This document shows, one piece after another, positions 35,860-45,355 of a stretch of DNA of 64,000 nt (position 1 is its first letter; every line of letters begins with the position of its first letter). The notes under the pieces are model-generated. The model saw only the letters and a list, made by a program, of their open reading frames with translations, was not told the DNA's origin and did not search any database. Location: contig NZ_CP129965.1 of the NCBI RefSeq assembly GCF_030503635.1, positions 496,001 to 560,000 on the forward strand, given 5' to 3'. Source of the stretch: Corynebacterium sp. P3-F1. Its GTDB lineage: Bacteria > Actinomycetota > Actinomycetes > Mycobacteriales > Mycobacteriaceae. A program made the translations under genes and the position numbers.

Positions 35860-37485
35860 TTACTTGCCCTTGCCCATGCGTTTCATGGCCTCGTTGAAGT
35901 CGAGGTTGTTCAGGTCGATGCCGTCCATCCCTGGTGGCAGCTGCTCCTGCATTTTGCGCAGTTGGGCGGGATCGAGCTGATCCATACCCGGCATACCCGG
36001 CATTCCGCCCATGCCCGGCATCTTCGGGCCTCCACCCTTCTTGGCGGGCTTGCGCTTGCCGTTCTTGCCTTTGCGGCCTTTCGGCTTCTTCTTCGTGGCA
36101 GAGCGCCCCATCCCTGGCATTCCGCCCATGCCCGGCATGCCAGACAGACCGAACTGGCTGGCCATCTTGCCCATCATCTTCTTCGCTTCGAAGAAGCGCT
36201 CAACTAGCTGATTCACCTCTGCGACGGTGACACCAGAACCGTTCGCAATGCGCTTGCGGCGGGAAGCGTTGAGGATCTTCGGATCCTCGCGCTCCTGCGG
36301 GGTCATGCCGCGGATAATGGCCTGAATGCGGTCGAGCTGCTTTTCGTCGACCATGTCGGCCATCTCGTTCATCTGCTTGCCGCCGGGCATCATCTTCAGC
36401 AGGTTGCCGATCGGCCCCATACGCCGGATCATCAGCAGCTGGTCGAGGAAGTCCTCGAGGGTGAGCTCACCGGAGCCCAGCTTCATGGCGGCTTCTTCCG
36501 CCTTTTGCTGGTCCATCGTCGCTTCGGCTTGCTCGATCAGGGAGAGCAAGTCGCCCATGCCGAGGATGCGGCTGGACATGCGGTCCGGGTGGAAAACGTC
36601 GAAGTCCTCGAGTTTCTCGCCTGTGGACGCGAATAGGATCGGCTTGCCGGTGACCTCACGGATGGATAGAGCCGCACCACCGCGGGCATCACCGTCGAGC
36701 TTGGTCAAGACCACGCCGGTGAAATCAACACCGTCGGCGAAGGCCTGCGCGGTGGCCACGGCGTCCTGGCCGATCATCGCATCGATGACGAAGAGGACTT
36801 CGTCGGGGTTGACAGCGTCGCGAATGTTGCGCGCCTGCGTCATCAGGGTTTCGTCGATACCCAGGCGACCTGCGGTATCGATGATGACCACGTCGGCGTG
36901 GGTGCGGCGCGCTTCCTCGATCGACGCCTTGGCCACCTCGACGGGGTCGCCGTGGGACGTGCCCATTTCGTGGTCGCCCGAGTCGAGCGAGGTGCCAGGG
37001 TCCGGCGCGAAAGTGGGAACGCCGGCACGCTTGCCCACGATCTCCAGCTGCTGCACCGCCCCCGGACGCTGCAAATCGCAGGCAACCAGCATCGGGGTGT
37101 GCCCCTGCTTGGTCAGGTGGAGGGCGAGCTTGCCCGCGAGTGTGGTCTTACCTGCACCCTGCAGACCGGCGAGCATGATCACGGTCGGCGGGTTCTTGGC
37201 CAGGTTCAACCGGCGGGTCTCGCCGCCGAGGATGTTCGTGAGCTCCTCGTCGACAATTTTGATGACTTGCTGCGCCGGGTTGAGCGCCTCCGACACGTCG
37301 GCGCCGAGAGCGCGTTCCTTGACGCGTTTGATGAAGGCGCGGACGACCGGCAAGGACACATCGGCCTCGAGCAGGGCGATACGGATCTCACGGGCAGTGG
37401 CGTTGATGTCCTCTTCCGTGAGTTTGCCCTTGCCGCGCAGACCTTTGAGCGCTGTTTGCAAGCGGTCGGACAATGACTCGAACAC
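35860..37485 (-). CDS. ffh: signal recognition particle protein Ffh
   Basis: SRP54 homologue that binds signal sequences and 4.5S RNA for co-translational targeting. NG domain: GLQGAGKTTLAGKLALHL (G1), DTAGRLGIDETLM (G3) and TKLDGDARGGAAL (G4). The C-terminal M domain is Met-rich (MRRMGPIGNLLKMMPGGKQM) and is followed by a long tail with repeated MPGMGGMPGM units around a Lys-rich stretch. GTG at 37485 (VFESLSDRLQ) has AGGAG ten bases upstream; GTG at 37494 is too close to it. 541 residues. Confidence 0.96.
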   Translation of the reverse strand: MFESLSDRLQTALKGLRGKGKLTEEDINATAREIRIALLEADVSLPVVRAFIKRVKERALGADVSEALNPAQQVIKIVDEELTNILGGETRRLNLAKNPPTVIMLAGLQGAGKTTLAGKLALHLTKQGHTPMLVACDLQRPGAVQQLEIVGKRAGVPTFAPDPGTSLDSGDHEMGTSHGDPVEVAKASIEEARRTHADVVIIDTAGRLGIDETLMTQARNIRDAVNPDEVLFVIDAMIGQDAVATAQAFADGVDFTGVVLTKLDGDARGGAALSIREVTGKPILFASTGEKLEDFDVFHPDRMSSRILGMGDLLSLIEQAEATMDQQKAEEAAMKLGSGELTLEDFLDQLLMIRRMGPIGNLLKMMPGGKQMNEMADMVDEKQLDRIQAIIRGMTPQEREDPKILNASRRKRIANGSGVTVAEVNQLVERFFEAKKMMGKMASQFGLSGMPGMGGMPGMGRSATKKKPKGRKGKNGKRKPAKKGGGPKMPGMGGMPGMPGMDQLDPAQLRKMQEQLPPGMDGIDLNNLDFNEAMKRMGKGK

Positions 37486-37589
37486 GAGTGGCACGCTCCT
37501 TGGAGAACGGTAGAGGGTTGAAGACAGAAACTTCCCTATACCCTAGCGCGCCTGGGCGCTGCACTGATAAGCACAGGCCCTTAGCCACA

Positions 37590-37844
37590 CTAATCGACGA
37601 TAGCGGCTTCGTCCGTCTCACCCGTGCGCACGCGGATGACGCGCTCAACGGGCGACACCCAAATCTTGCCGTCACCGACCTCGCCGGTGCATGCCGACGA
37701 CAAAATGGCGTCCACCGCCGCATCCAATTGGGTATCTGTGACCACGACCTCGACCTTGAGCTTGGCCACGTACGGCGAGGAATACCGCGCACCGCGGTAG
37801 AACTCGACTGCCACCGTGGCAGCGTGTTCGGGTATCACCTTCAT
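37590..37844 (-). pseudogene. truncated PII signal protein (GlnK/GlnB remnant)
   Basis: An 84-residue PII-like protein missing the N-terminal third. From residue 16 it matches GlnK closely: FYRGARY (T-loop Tyr51 equivalent is Tyr16), a KLKVEVVV strand, the B-loop TGEVGDGKIWVSPVERVIRV with RVRTGE after it. The first strand, helix and second strand of the PII fold (about 35 residues) are absent. The short head MKVIPEHAATVA suggests an in-frame internal deletion after MKLI. Known PII proteins have 112 residues. In C. glutamicum amtB-glnK-glnD lie between ftsY and ffh; only this piece remains here. It could be a decaying pseudogene or a repurposed small protein. GAGG lies just before the start. 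Confidence 0.75.
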
Positions 37845-38027
37845 CACCTCACAGGATCTCGTCGGAATGGTTGGAGTGGTTTAGCCAACCGAAAACAACG
37901 TGAACCTAGAGAAGTCCCAAACCGACGAAAATGCGACACAAGTCACACTTATGCCGCACTTTCATTCAATTATGCGTATCGAATATGTCGTTCGAGAGGT
38001 GCACCTCGAACCGCGTGCCACTACTGA

Positions 38028-39797
38028 CTAGCCGAGCAGCGCGTCGACGAATCCCTCCACTTCGAACGGAGCGAGATCGTCCGCGCCCTCGCCGAGTCCG
38101 ACGAGCTTGACGGGCACTCCGAGCTCCTCCTGGACCTGGAAGACAATGCCGCCCTTGGCAGTTCCGTCCAGCTTGGTCAGGACAACACCGGTGATCTCGA
38201 CGACGTCCTTGAAAACGCGGGCCTGCATCAGGCCGTTCTGGCCGACAGTGGCGTCGAGTACCAAGAGCACCTCGTCGACCTGGGATTTCTTCTCCACCAC
38301 GCGCTTGACCTTGCCCAGTTGGTCCATGAGTCCGGTGGAGGTGTGCAGGCGCCCGGCGGTGTCGATGAGCACGACATCCGCCTGTTGCTCGACACCCGTC
38401 TTCACAGCATCGAAGGCGACGGATGCTGGGTCCGCCCCCTCCTTGCCACGGACAGTCGACGCACCCACACGACGGCCCCATGTCTCAAGCTGGTCTGCAG
38501 CCGCCGCGCGGAAGGTGTCAGCCGCGCCGAGCACCACACTGTGCCCCATGGAAATGAGGACGCGGGCGAGCTTGCCGGTAGTCGTGGTTTTGCCGGTGCC
38601 GTTGACGCCAACGACGAGGATGACGGCGGGTTTACCATTGTTCGGCATCGCCCTGATGGAACGATCCAGCTCAGGTTTTCCGGCCTCGATGAGCGTCTCA
38701 CGCAGCATGGCGCGAGCTTCGTCTTCGCTGGACACGCCGCGCTCGGCGATCTTCTCGCGCAACGATTCGGTCACCTTCATAGTCAGCTCGGCACCGAGGT
38801 CCGCCATGATGAGTGTGTCCTCGATCTCCTCCCATGCATCTTCATCGAGATCGCCTGCGGAGAGAATGCCGAGCAGCCCCTGCCCGATCGCGTTCTGGGA
38901 GCGGGACAGGCGCCCACGCAGTTTGCCGATACGACCCGCCGCCGGCTCGATGTCGTCGAGCTGCTCCTCAGGGACCGGTTCGGTCTCGATGACGCTGTCC
39001 GCGGTTTCTTCGGTGGCCTCTGCCGGAGCGGGCACCGGAGTCTGCTCACGTGCCTCCTCAGCTGCGTCCGCCGTGGTACGGGCCGCTTCAGCCGCCTCCT
39101 GCGCTTCCGCTTCTTGCGCTTCCGCCTTTTGCGCTTCGTCTGCAGCTTGTGCCCCGGTGTCTGCCTCGGAGCCAGCCCCAGTCCCGGCCGTAACTGCAGC
39201 TTCGTCTGCGGCTGCGGCATTGTCAGCGTTCACAACCGGTTCAGAATCGACTGCCTGTGCGTTCGCGAGCTCCACCGGTTCAACTTCTTCCGGGTCGGGC
39301 TCGATCAGCACAGTCTCGGCTTCGGTCTCTGCGTCGGTTTCGGCCGGACCCACGACCTGGTCGGTGGCCTGCGCAGGGGCTGGGTCCTGCTCCTTCACCG
39401 TCTCAGCAGCGGGCTTCTCCTGCGCGGTCGCATCGGGCTTGCCGGAGGCGGCAGCAGCGGCAGTGGCACCGGCAGCCCCAGAACCCGCAATTCCCGCGGC
39501 ACCGGCATCCGGGGCGGGCTTCGAGGGACGGTCGGAGTTCAACGGTTCGTCGATACGCACGGGCTCTTTCTCGGCTGTCGGTGCGCCGGCGGGTGCGAAG
39601 TTGAAGCCCCCCTTGGCCTGGTAGTTGCCGGACTTCTCCTGTTGGGTGAGCTCTTTCTGCTGCTCCGGCTCCTTCTTTTCAAAGGAGACGGTCTTGGATT
39701 TCTTGCGGTTGTTGCCCACAACGACAACGATGCCCACGATGATGAGCAGCGCCACGATGACGGCGATGACAACCCACAGAACAGTTGAATTGGTCAT
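38028..39797 (-). CDS. ftsY: signal recognition particle receptor FtsY
   Basis: SRP receptor GTPase at the membrane. An N-terminal hydrophobic helix (VLWVVIAVIVALLIIVGIVV) anchors it; about 250 residues of Ala/Glu/Pro/Asp-rich acidic sequence follow; then the NG domain with VVGVNGTGKTTTTGKLARVL (G1), DTAGRLHTSTGLMDQLGK (G3) and TKLDGTAKGG (G4). ATG at 39797 has GGGGA upstream; ATG at 39806 is an alternative. 589 residues; the acidic domain is much longer than in E. coli. Smc lies upstream. Confidence 0.96.
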   Translation of the reverse strand: MTNSTVLWVVIAVIVALLIIVGIVVVVGNNRKKSKTVSFEKKEPEQQKELTQQEKSGNYQAKGGFNFAPAGAPTAEKEPVRIDEPLNSDRPSKPAPDAGAAGIAGSGAAGATAAAAASGKPDATAQEKPAAETVKEQDPAPAQATDQVVGPAETDAETEAETVLIEPDPEEVEPVELANAQAVDSEPVVNADNAAAADEAAVTAGTGAGSEADTGAQAADEAQKAEAQEAEAQEAAEAARTTADAAEEAREQTPVPAPAEATEETADSVIETEPVPEEQLDDIEPAAGRIGKLRGRLSRSQNAIGQGLLGILSAGDLDEDAWEEIEDTLIMADLGAELTMKVTESLREKIAERGVSSEDEARAMLRETLIEAGKPELDRSIRAMPNNGKPAVILVVGVNGTGKTTTTGKLARVLISMGHSVVLGAADTFRAAAADQLETWGRRVGASTVRGKEGADPASVAFDAVKTGVEQQADVVLIDTAGRLHTSTGLMDQLGKVKRVVEKKSQVDEVLLVLDATVGQNGLMQARVFKDVVEITGVVLTKLDGTAKGGIVFQVQEELGVPVKLVGLGEGADDLAPFEVEGFVDALLG

Positions 39798-39836
39798 GTT
39801 CCCCATAGTGCCACCGAATCACGGCATGGGAAGAAG

Positions 39837-42800
39837 CTAATCGGCTGTTTCGCGGGGAGCGGGACTCATGCGTTGGGAGATCACGCGTGTGACGCCGTCG
39901 CCGCGCATGGTCACGCCGTAGAGCACGTTGGCCACGTCCATGGTGGGCTTTTGGTGCGTGATGACGATGAGCTGCGAATCTTCGCGCAGTTCTTCGAGGA
40001 GAGCGATGAGGCGGCGGAGATTGACGTCGTCAAGCGCGGCCTCGACCTCGTCGAGCACGTAGAAGGGGCTCGGGCGTGCGCGGAAAATGGCCACGAGCAT
40101 CGCCAGCGCGGTCAGCGATTTCTCGCCGCCGGACAAAAGCGATAGCCGCTTGACTTTCTTGCCGGGCGGACGCGCCTCGATCTCGATGCCGGTGGTGAGC
40201 ATGTCAGACGGGTCGGTGAGCAACAGGCGCGCTTCGCCGCCCGGGAACAGCGTCTGGAACACGCGCGGGAATTCGCGTTCGACGTCGTGCCACGCGTCGG
40301 TGAACAATTGCAGGATCTGCTTATCGACGTCTTCGATCACCCCCGCCAGGTCCTTCCTCGCCTGGACCACATCGGCAAGTTGGGTGGACAGGAAGCTGTA
40401 GCGCTCCTCGAGCGCCTTGTACTCCTCGAGCGCCAGCGGGTTGACCTTGCCCAGCGCGGCGAGATCCTTTTCCGCCTTTTTCAGGTGCTTTTTCTCGCCA
40501 GCCTCGTCGAAGTCGTCGGCGGGTGTGTAATCCGCGAGAAGATCGTCGATGGCGATCCCGAGTTGCTCGGTGATCTTCGCTTCGGCTTCGTCGATGCGCA
40601 CCTGCGCCTGCTCGCGCGCGATGTCGGCGGCGTGGGAGGTGTCGCCGAGCCGGGCGAGCTGCTGCCGCAGTGCACTGACCTTCTCGCGTGCCTGTGTCTG
40701 GCGGGCGGCGAGCTGCTTCACGTCCGCCGCGAGTTCGTCGCGCCGCTGCGTAGCACCTTCCAGTGAAACGGAAATGCGGTCGGCGAGATCGCCCGCGAGT
40801 TCGGCAACTGCCTGGGCCAGCTCAGCCTGCGCCCGCTTGCGGGTCATTGCGGCGTCGTGCCGCGCCTTGGCCTGGCGCTCGTGCTCGGCTTGCCGGCGCA
40901 ACGCTGCTCCCCTCCCCGCCACGTTTTCCACCGCCTGCTGGGCGGCACGCGCTGCGAGCGTGGCATCCATTTCTTCCGCGCGGACCGCGGAAAGTGCCGC
41001 ATTCGCTTCGTCGCGTGCGGTCGCGTCGGCTTCCTCGTCGCTCTCTGGGCGTTCCACCCGCGAGAGCCGGTCGCGGACCTCGGCGAGTGCTTTCTCCCGG
41101 CCGCTGAGCCGAATGTCCGCCTCGGTGGCTTGTTCGGCTGACTTCTCGTGCCGTGCAGTGGCCTGCTCTGCCTGTTTGACCAGGCGCTGGTGATCGCGTT
41201 TCCACGCTTCTGCCGTCGCGTCGTGCTCCCTGAGCGCAGCCTTGGCTGTTGCCGCGGCCACGCGGGCTTCCTCCGCCGCGATCTTCGCCCCTTCGAGGGT
41301 CCCGGAGAGCTCGTCGAGTCTACGTTGCGCATTCTCGAGTTCACTGCTGGCGGACTCGATCTGGGCCGCGACCTCCACGCTGGATGCTCCCCCTGAACCA
41401 GCAGCGAGCCAGCCCTCACCGACCACAATTCCATCCGGCGTCACGGCGCGAAGACGAGGATCGTCGCGGACAGCCCGGCGCGCGGCGGCGACATCGTCGA
41501 CAAGGACGACGTCGACAAGCAGACGGGTAATGGGCCCGGCCACAGAGTCGTCGAGCGTGACGTGGTCGAGCAGCCAGGACGTCCCGGCCGGGGGCGTTCC
41601 TTCCAGGCGCCAGGATGCGCCGCCCGCGGAGGTGTCCACAACGACGGCGCGGGATGCTCCACGCAGCTTTGCCGCGACAGCAGCAGCGCCCTCAGCGCTC
41701 TCAGCGACTTCATCACCATCGGCGCTATCAGCTCCCGACGCCAGGTCTCCCACAAGTGCTTCCGCGTGCGCGCCGAGAGCCGCTGCGAGGGCTTTCTCCA
41801 CTCCGCTACCGGGTTTCATTCGGTCGGCCAACGGCGCGAATGCGTCTCCCAGCACGTCGGCGGCCTCCGCCACGGGTGCTGTCTCGCTGAGCGTGGCAAT
41901 GCGCGCCGACAGCGAGTACACCGTTTTCTCCCGCGCCTTCTGCTCCGTGCGCAGCTGCTCGAGACGTTGCTCGGCAGCATCGGCTTCGGCGGTGGCGCGG
42001 ACGTGGGCGTTTTCGAGCGGCTCGCGGCCCCGAGCGCATTTAGCAACCTTCTCAGCGGCAGCCTGTACTTCCCCAGCGGCCTCCTGCGCACGCACGCGGG
42101 TCTCGTCTGCGGCAGCTGCGAGCCGCTCGATCTCCTGCCTCATGTTCTCAACCGCTGCGACGTGGCTCTCCTCCTGCGCAAGCAGGCGCACAACGCCTTC
42201 GCGCCGGTCGGCGATCGCGCGCACCTGCGCCATGTGCTCGACCTCGGCAGCTTTGGCCTTCTCGGCCAGCTCCTCCACCCGTGCCACCGTGTTCACGCGC
42301 TGGGTCTCAGCCTTTTCAAACGCGGCGAACGCATCCGCGTGCTGTTGCTCAGCGCGCTCCGCACGCGCGATCAATTCATCAGGATCCTGACCGCGGTACT
42401 CGGTGATGCCGCCAACATGCGACGCGCGTTCCGTGGCGATGCGCAGGGTCGCGGATGTTCGCTCCGCCAAGGACGACAGACCGAACCACAACTGCTGGGC
42501 TCGCTCCGAATTCGCGGACGCAGCGGAATGCAACTGTTCGACTTCACTTTGATGAGCTTCAGCTTCCGCGAGCTGTTCTGTCACGGTCTCCACCTGCTGG
42601 GCGTGGAGGTGGGCGGCACGTGCAGCGTCGTCAAGCGATGCTCTCAGAGTGACCACCTGGTACCCCGCGAGGCGCAATCGGGCGTCACGGACGTCCGCCT
42701 GCACGGTCGCCGCGCGTTGAGCAGTCTTGGCTTGGCGCGCCAGCGGTTTGAGCTGTTTGCCCAGCTCATCAGTGAGGTCGGTGAGGCGGTCGAGGTTGGC

Positions 42801-43355
42801 CCGCATGCCGGTGAGTTTGCGCTGCGCTTTCTCGCGGCGGCGACGGTGCTTGAGTACGCCTGCCGCTTCCTCGATGAACGCGCGGCGGTCCTCCGGACGG
42901 GACTCGAGGATCTCGTTGAGCTTGCCCTGGCCCACGATGATGTGCATCTCGCGTCCGATGCCCGAATCTGACAACAGCTCCTGGATATCCATCAGGCGCG
43001 CTTTGGAGCCGTTGATCTCGTACTCGCTGGCACCGTCCCTGAACATGCGGCGGGTGATGGCCACTTCCGAATAGTCGATCGGCAGCCTGCCGTCGGTGTT
43101 GTCGAAGGTCAGCGTGACTTCCGCGCGGCCGAGCTGTTTGCGCTCCCCGGCGCCCGCGAAGATGACGTCCTCCATCTTTCCGCCGCGGAGGTTCTTCGCG
43201 CCCTGCTCGCCCATGACCCAGGCGAGGGCATCCACCACATTCGACTTGCCTGAGCCGTTCGGCCCGACGACCGCGCAGATGCCTGGCTCGAATTTCATCG
43301 TCGTCGCGGACGCGAAGGACTTGAATCCTTTGAGCGTCAGCGATGTCAGGTGCAT
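39837..43355 (-). CDS. smc: chromosome segregation ATPase SMC
   Basis: Condensin-type SMC: ABC-type head at both ends, about 700 residues of coiled coil and a hinge near the middle (VAEAADVLGDAFAPLADRM ... VEVAAQIE). Walker A GPNGSGKSNVVDALAWVMGE, signature LSLLSGGEKSLTALAMLVAI and Walker B FYVLDEVEAALDD are complete. Length 1172 is normal. A strong chromosome-structure gene that also contains one GCTTATCGACG word (VDKQ). Adjacent acyP is separated by 29 bases. Confidence 0.97.
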   Translation of the reverse strand: MHLTSLTLKGFKSFASATTMKFEPGICAVVGPNGSGKSNVVDALAWVMGEQGAKNLRGGKMEDVIFAGAGERKQLGRAEVTLTFDNTDGRLPIDYSEVAITRRMFRDGASEYEINGSKARLMDIQELLSDSGIGREMHIIVGQGKLNEILESRPEDRRAFIEEAAGVLKHRRRREKAQRKLTGMRANLDRLTDLTDELGKQLKPLARQAKTAQRAATVQADVRDARLRLAGYQVVTLRASLDDAARAAHLHAQQVETVTEQLAEAEAHQSEVEQLHSAASANSERAQQLWFGLSSLAERTSATLRIATERASHVGGITEYRGQDPDELIARAERAEQQHADAFAAFEKAETQRVNTVARVEELAEKAKAAEVEHMAQVRAIADRREGVVRLLAQEESHVAAVENMRQEIERLAAAADETRVRAQEAAGEVQAAAEKVAKCARGREPLENAHVRATAEADAAEQRLEQLRTEQKAREKTVYSLSARIATLSETAPVAEAADVLGDAFAPLADRMKPGSGVEKALAAALGAHAEALVGDLASGADSADGDEVAESAEGAAAVAAKLRGASRAVVVDTSAGGASWRLEGTPPAGTSWLLDHVTLDDSVAGPITRLLVDVVLVDDVAAARRAVRDDPRLRAVTPDGIVVGEGWLAAGSGGASSVEVAAQIESASSELENAQRRLDELSGTLEGAKIAAEEARVAAATAKAALREHDATAEAWKRDHQRLVKQAEQATARHEKSAEQATEADIRLSGREKALAEVRDRLSRVERPESDEEADATARDEANAALSAVRAEEMDATLAARAAQQAVENVAGRGAALRRQAEHERQAKARHDAAMTRKRAQAELAQAVAELAGDLADRISVSLEGATQRRDELAADVKQLAARQTQAREKVSALRQQLARLGDTSHAADIAREQAQVRIDEAEAKITEQLGIAIDDLLADYTPADDFDEAGEKKHLKKAEKDLAALGKVNPLALEEYKALEERYSFLSTQLADVVQARKDLAGVIEDVDKQILQLFTDAWHDVEREFPRVFQTLFPGGEARLLLTDPSDMLTTGIEIEARPPGKKVKRLSLLSGGEKSLTALAMLVAIFRARPSPFYVLDEVEAALDDVNLRRLIALLEELREDSQLIVITHQKPTMDVANVLYGVTMRGDGVTRVISQRMSPAPRETAD
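40319..40329 (+). repeat. GCTTATCGACG word, site 13 (in smc)
   Basis: Exact copy in the C-terminal head region of smc; on the coding strand encodes VDKQ. Confidence 0.85.
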
Positions 43356-43384
43356 TGTGGTGATCTTACCGAACGGCTCTGTGC

Positions 43385-43669
43385 CTAGCGCTCCTCGAAG
43401 CCTGTAGCGCCCTTCGGCTCGCTGTACTGCGGAACAACCGCGGTGACTTCGCCGGGGCGGTCGGTGCTCGTAGGCTGTTCCTCAAGAAGAGCAAGAAGCT
43501 TATCGACGTCCCCCTGTTCCCCTTCCGCAACCACTTCCACCCGGCCGTCCTGCAGGTTTTTCGCGTAACCGGACAACCCCAGTTCAAGGGCACGGCTGCG
43601 GGTCCACCAGCGGAAGCCGACTCCTTGGACGCGGCCGGAAACAAATGCTGTCATTCGTGTTGTGCTCAT
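43385..43669 (-). CDS. acyP: acylphosphatase
   Basis: Small (94-residue) enzyme hydrolysing acyl phosphates. Catalytic Arg in [18 protein letters not shown] and Asn in [17 protein letters not shown] are visible. ATG at 43669; a later Met (MTAFVSGRV) is possible. GCTTATCGACG encodes VDKL inside it. It follows the transporter gene and precedes smc. Confidence 0.92.
   Translation of the reverse strand: MSTTRMTAFVSGRVQGVGFRWWTRSRALELGLSGYAKNLQDGRVEVVAEGEQGDVDKLLALLEEQPTSTDRPGEVTAVVPQYSEPKGATGFEER
43498..43508 (+). repeat. GCTTATCGACG word, site 14 (in acyP)
   Basis: Exact copy within acyP, encoding VDKL on the coding strand. Confidence 0.85.
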
Positions 43670-43732
43670 GGCACCCACACTAGCCAGCATTCGCTGCCGT
43701 TTTTCTTTTCGCCGTGATGTCCAGCCCGGCCG

Positions 43733-45283
43733 CTACAGGCTGGTGAGACCGCCCTCATCGGTGCCCTCGGCAGCGCCGTCACGGAGCACCTCGTCCACGG
43801 TAACGCGGTCTTCCGCGCTGCGGCGGGTGACCGGGTCGGACCCGTCCCAGTACTCGATGTTCTTGACTTCAGGCAGCATTTCGCGGTGGAAGACCGGGTC
43901 GATGCCCTGGGAACGCTGCTCGTTGAAGTTCTTCAGCAGCTTGAATGCGATGCCACCGAGCGGAATGATCGCGATGAGGTTGATGAAGACCATGGTGGCG
44001 GCCATGGTGTCGCCCAGCGCCCACACCAACGGCAGGGAGCCGAAGGCTCCGAAGATGACAAAGCCGATGACACCGAGACGGAAGACCGTCAGAACCGACT
44101 TCTTGTTGGTCAGGTACTCGATATTCGCCTGAGCGAGGTAGTAGTTACCGATCACGGAGGAAAACGCCAGGAAGAACAGAATGAAGGTGATGAAGTGGGT
44201 GCCCCAGGCACCGACCGAATCAGCGAGGGAGGACTGTGTTAGCGCCGCGCCCTGCACTTCTTCCCCGTACATCGGGGCGGGGCCGAGAAGAATGATGAAC
44301 GCCGTGATCGAGCAGACGATGAGGGTGTCGAAGTAGACGCCCAGAGTCTGCACCAGCCCCTGCTTGACCGGGTGGGAGACTGTCGCCGTCGCGGCCGCGT
44401 TCGGGGACGAACCCTGGCCAGCCTCGTTGGAGAACAAGCCGCGGCGCATGCCGTTCATAAATGCGTAGCCCACGGTCGCGCCGGCGACCTCCTTAATACC
44501 CAGAGCGTGCTCCACAATGAGGGCGAACATTCCGGGGATCTCGCGGTAATTCGCTACGAGAACGATGACACCGACGATGATGTAGGCACCCGCCATGAAC
44601 GGGACCACGATCTGTGTGACATTCGCGATGCGGGTAACGCCGCCGAAGATGACCAATGCAGTGACAATGGCCACGAGCGCGGCAACCACCGTCTTCAGTG
44701 TGGTGGAATCGCTGCCGAAGGAGCCTCCGACGGCTTCGACGATGGAGTTGGTCTGGATCGCGTTGTAGATAAAGCCGTAGGTGATCGAAATGGCCACGGC
44801 GAAAATCACGGCCAGCGGCTTCCACTTCTCACCCATGCCCCGGGTGATGTAGTAAGCGGGTCCGCCGTGATAGTTGCCCTCCGCATCCTTTGTCTTCCAC
44901 AACTGCGCCAGGGTGGATTCGACGAACGAGGTCGCGCCGCCGACGAGTGCGATGATCCACATCCAGAACACCGCGCCCGGGCCGCCCATGGTGATGGCCA
45001 GCGCCACACCTGCGATATTGCCGGTGCCCACACGGGACGCTGCGGAGATGGTGAACGCTTTGAACGCAGAGATGCCACCGTATTCTTCATCCAAGTCGCG
45101 GCCTTCACGGTCCTTGCCCTTAGGGCTTTCGGCGACTGCCTTGAACATGTCCGGCACCATGCGGATCTGGACGAAGATCGTCCGAAGGCCGAAGTAGATG
45201 CCCGCCGCTAGCAGTAGGAACGGGATGACCTTCCAGAGGTTGTCGTTGACGTTGTCCGTCACAAACGACTCGAGTTCTTCCAT
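43733..45283 (-). CDS. sodium/alanine symporter (AGCS family)
   Basis: Secondary transporter that imports neutral amino acids, mainly Ala or Gly, with Na+. 516 residues with about ten hydrophobic segments. The AGCS hallmark is seen near SAASRVGTGNIAGVALAI, and the region GYAFMNGMRRGLFSNEAGQGSSPNAAATA is characteristic (read here as two parts: MNGMRRGLFSNEAGQGS and SPNAAATATVSHP). Substrate range not known. No ribosome-binding site is found; a -10 (TAGAAT) ends seven bases before the ATG, so the mRNA is probably leaderless. An insertion between acyP and mutM. Confidence 0.93.
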   Translation of the reverse strand: MEELESFVTDNVNDNLWKVIPFLLLAAGIYFGLRTIFVQIRMVPDMFKAVAESPKGKDREGRDLDEEYGGISAFKAFTISAASRVGTGNIAGVALAITMGGPGAVFWMWIIALVGGATSFVESTLAQLWKTKDAEGNYHGGPAYYITRGMGEKWKPLAVIFAVAISITYGFIYNAIQTNSIVEAVGGSFGSDSTTLKTVVAALVAIVTALVIFGGVTRIANVTQIVVPFMAGAYIIVGVIVLVANYREIPGMFALIVEHALGIKEVAGATVGYAFMNGMRRGLFSNEAGQGSSPNAAATATVSHPVKQGLVQTLGVYFDTLIVCSITAFIILLGPAPMYGEEVQGAALTQSSLADSVGAWGTHFITFILFFLAFSSVIGNYYLAQANIEYLTNKKSVLTVFRLGVIGFVIFGAFGSLPLVWALGDTMAATMVFINLIAIIPLGGIAFKLLKNFNEQRSQGIDPVFHREMLPEVKNIEYWDGSDPVTRRSAEDRVTVDEVLRDGAAEGTDEGGLTSL

Positions 45284-45290
45284 GCGGGGG

Positions 45291-45296
45291 ATTCTA
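45291..45296 (-). promoter_or_regulatory. -10 element of leaderless AGCS transporter transcript
   Basis: TAGAAT on the minus strand lies seven bases before the ATG at 45283, with no ribosome-binding site between them. Confidence 0.5.
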
Positions 45297-45355
45297 TACG
45301 CTGGTGGGACACACCAACGATTTCCGGGTGCCCCAGCAGCTCACAGCATCTGAGC

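Noticed and set aside
38107..39624. Long open frame antisense to ftsY
   Set aside because: Ser/Ala-rich shadow of the acidic Ala/Glu linker of FtsY, without any motif.
41242..42390. Open frames antisense to smc and ffh (also 36326-37513)
   Set aside because: Shadows of codon bias in long high-GC genes; no start signals or domain motifs.
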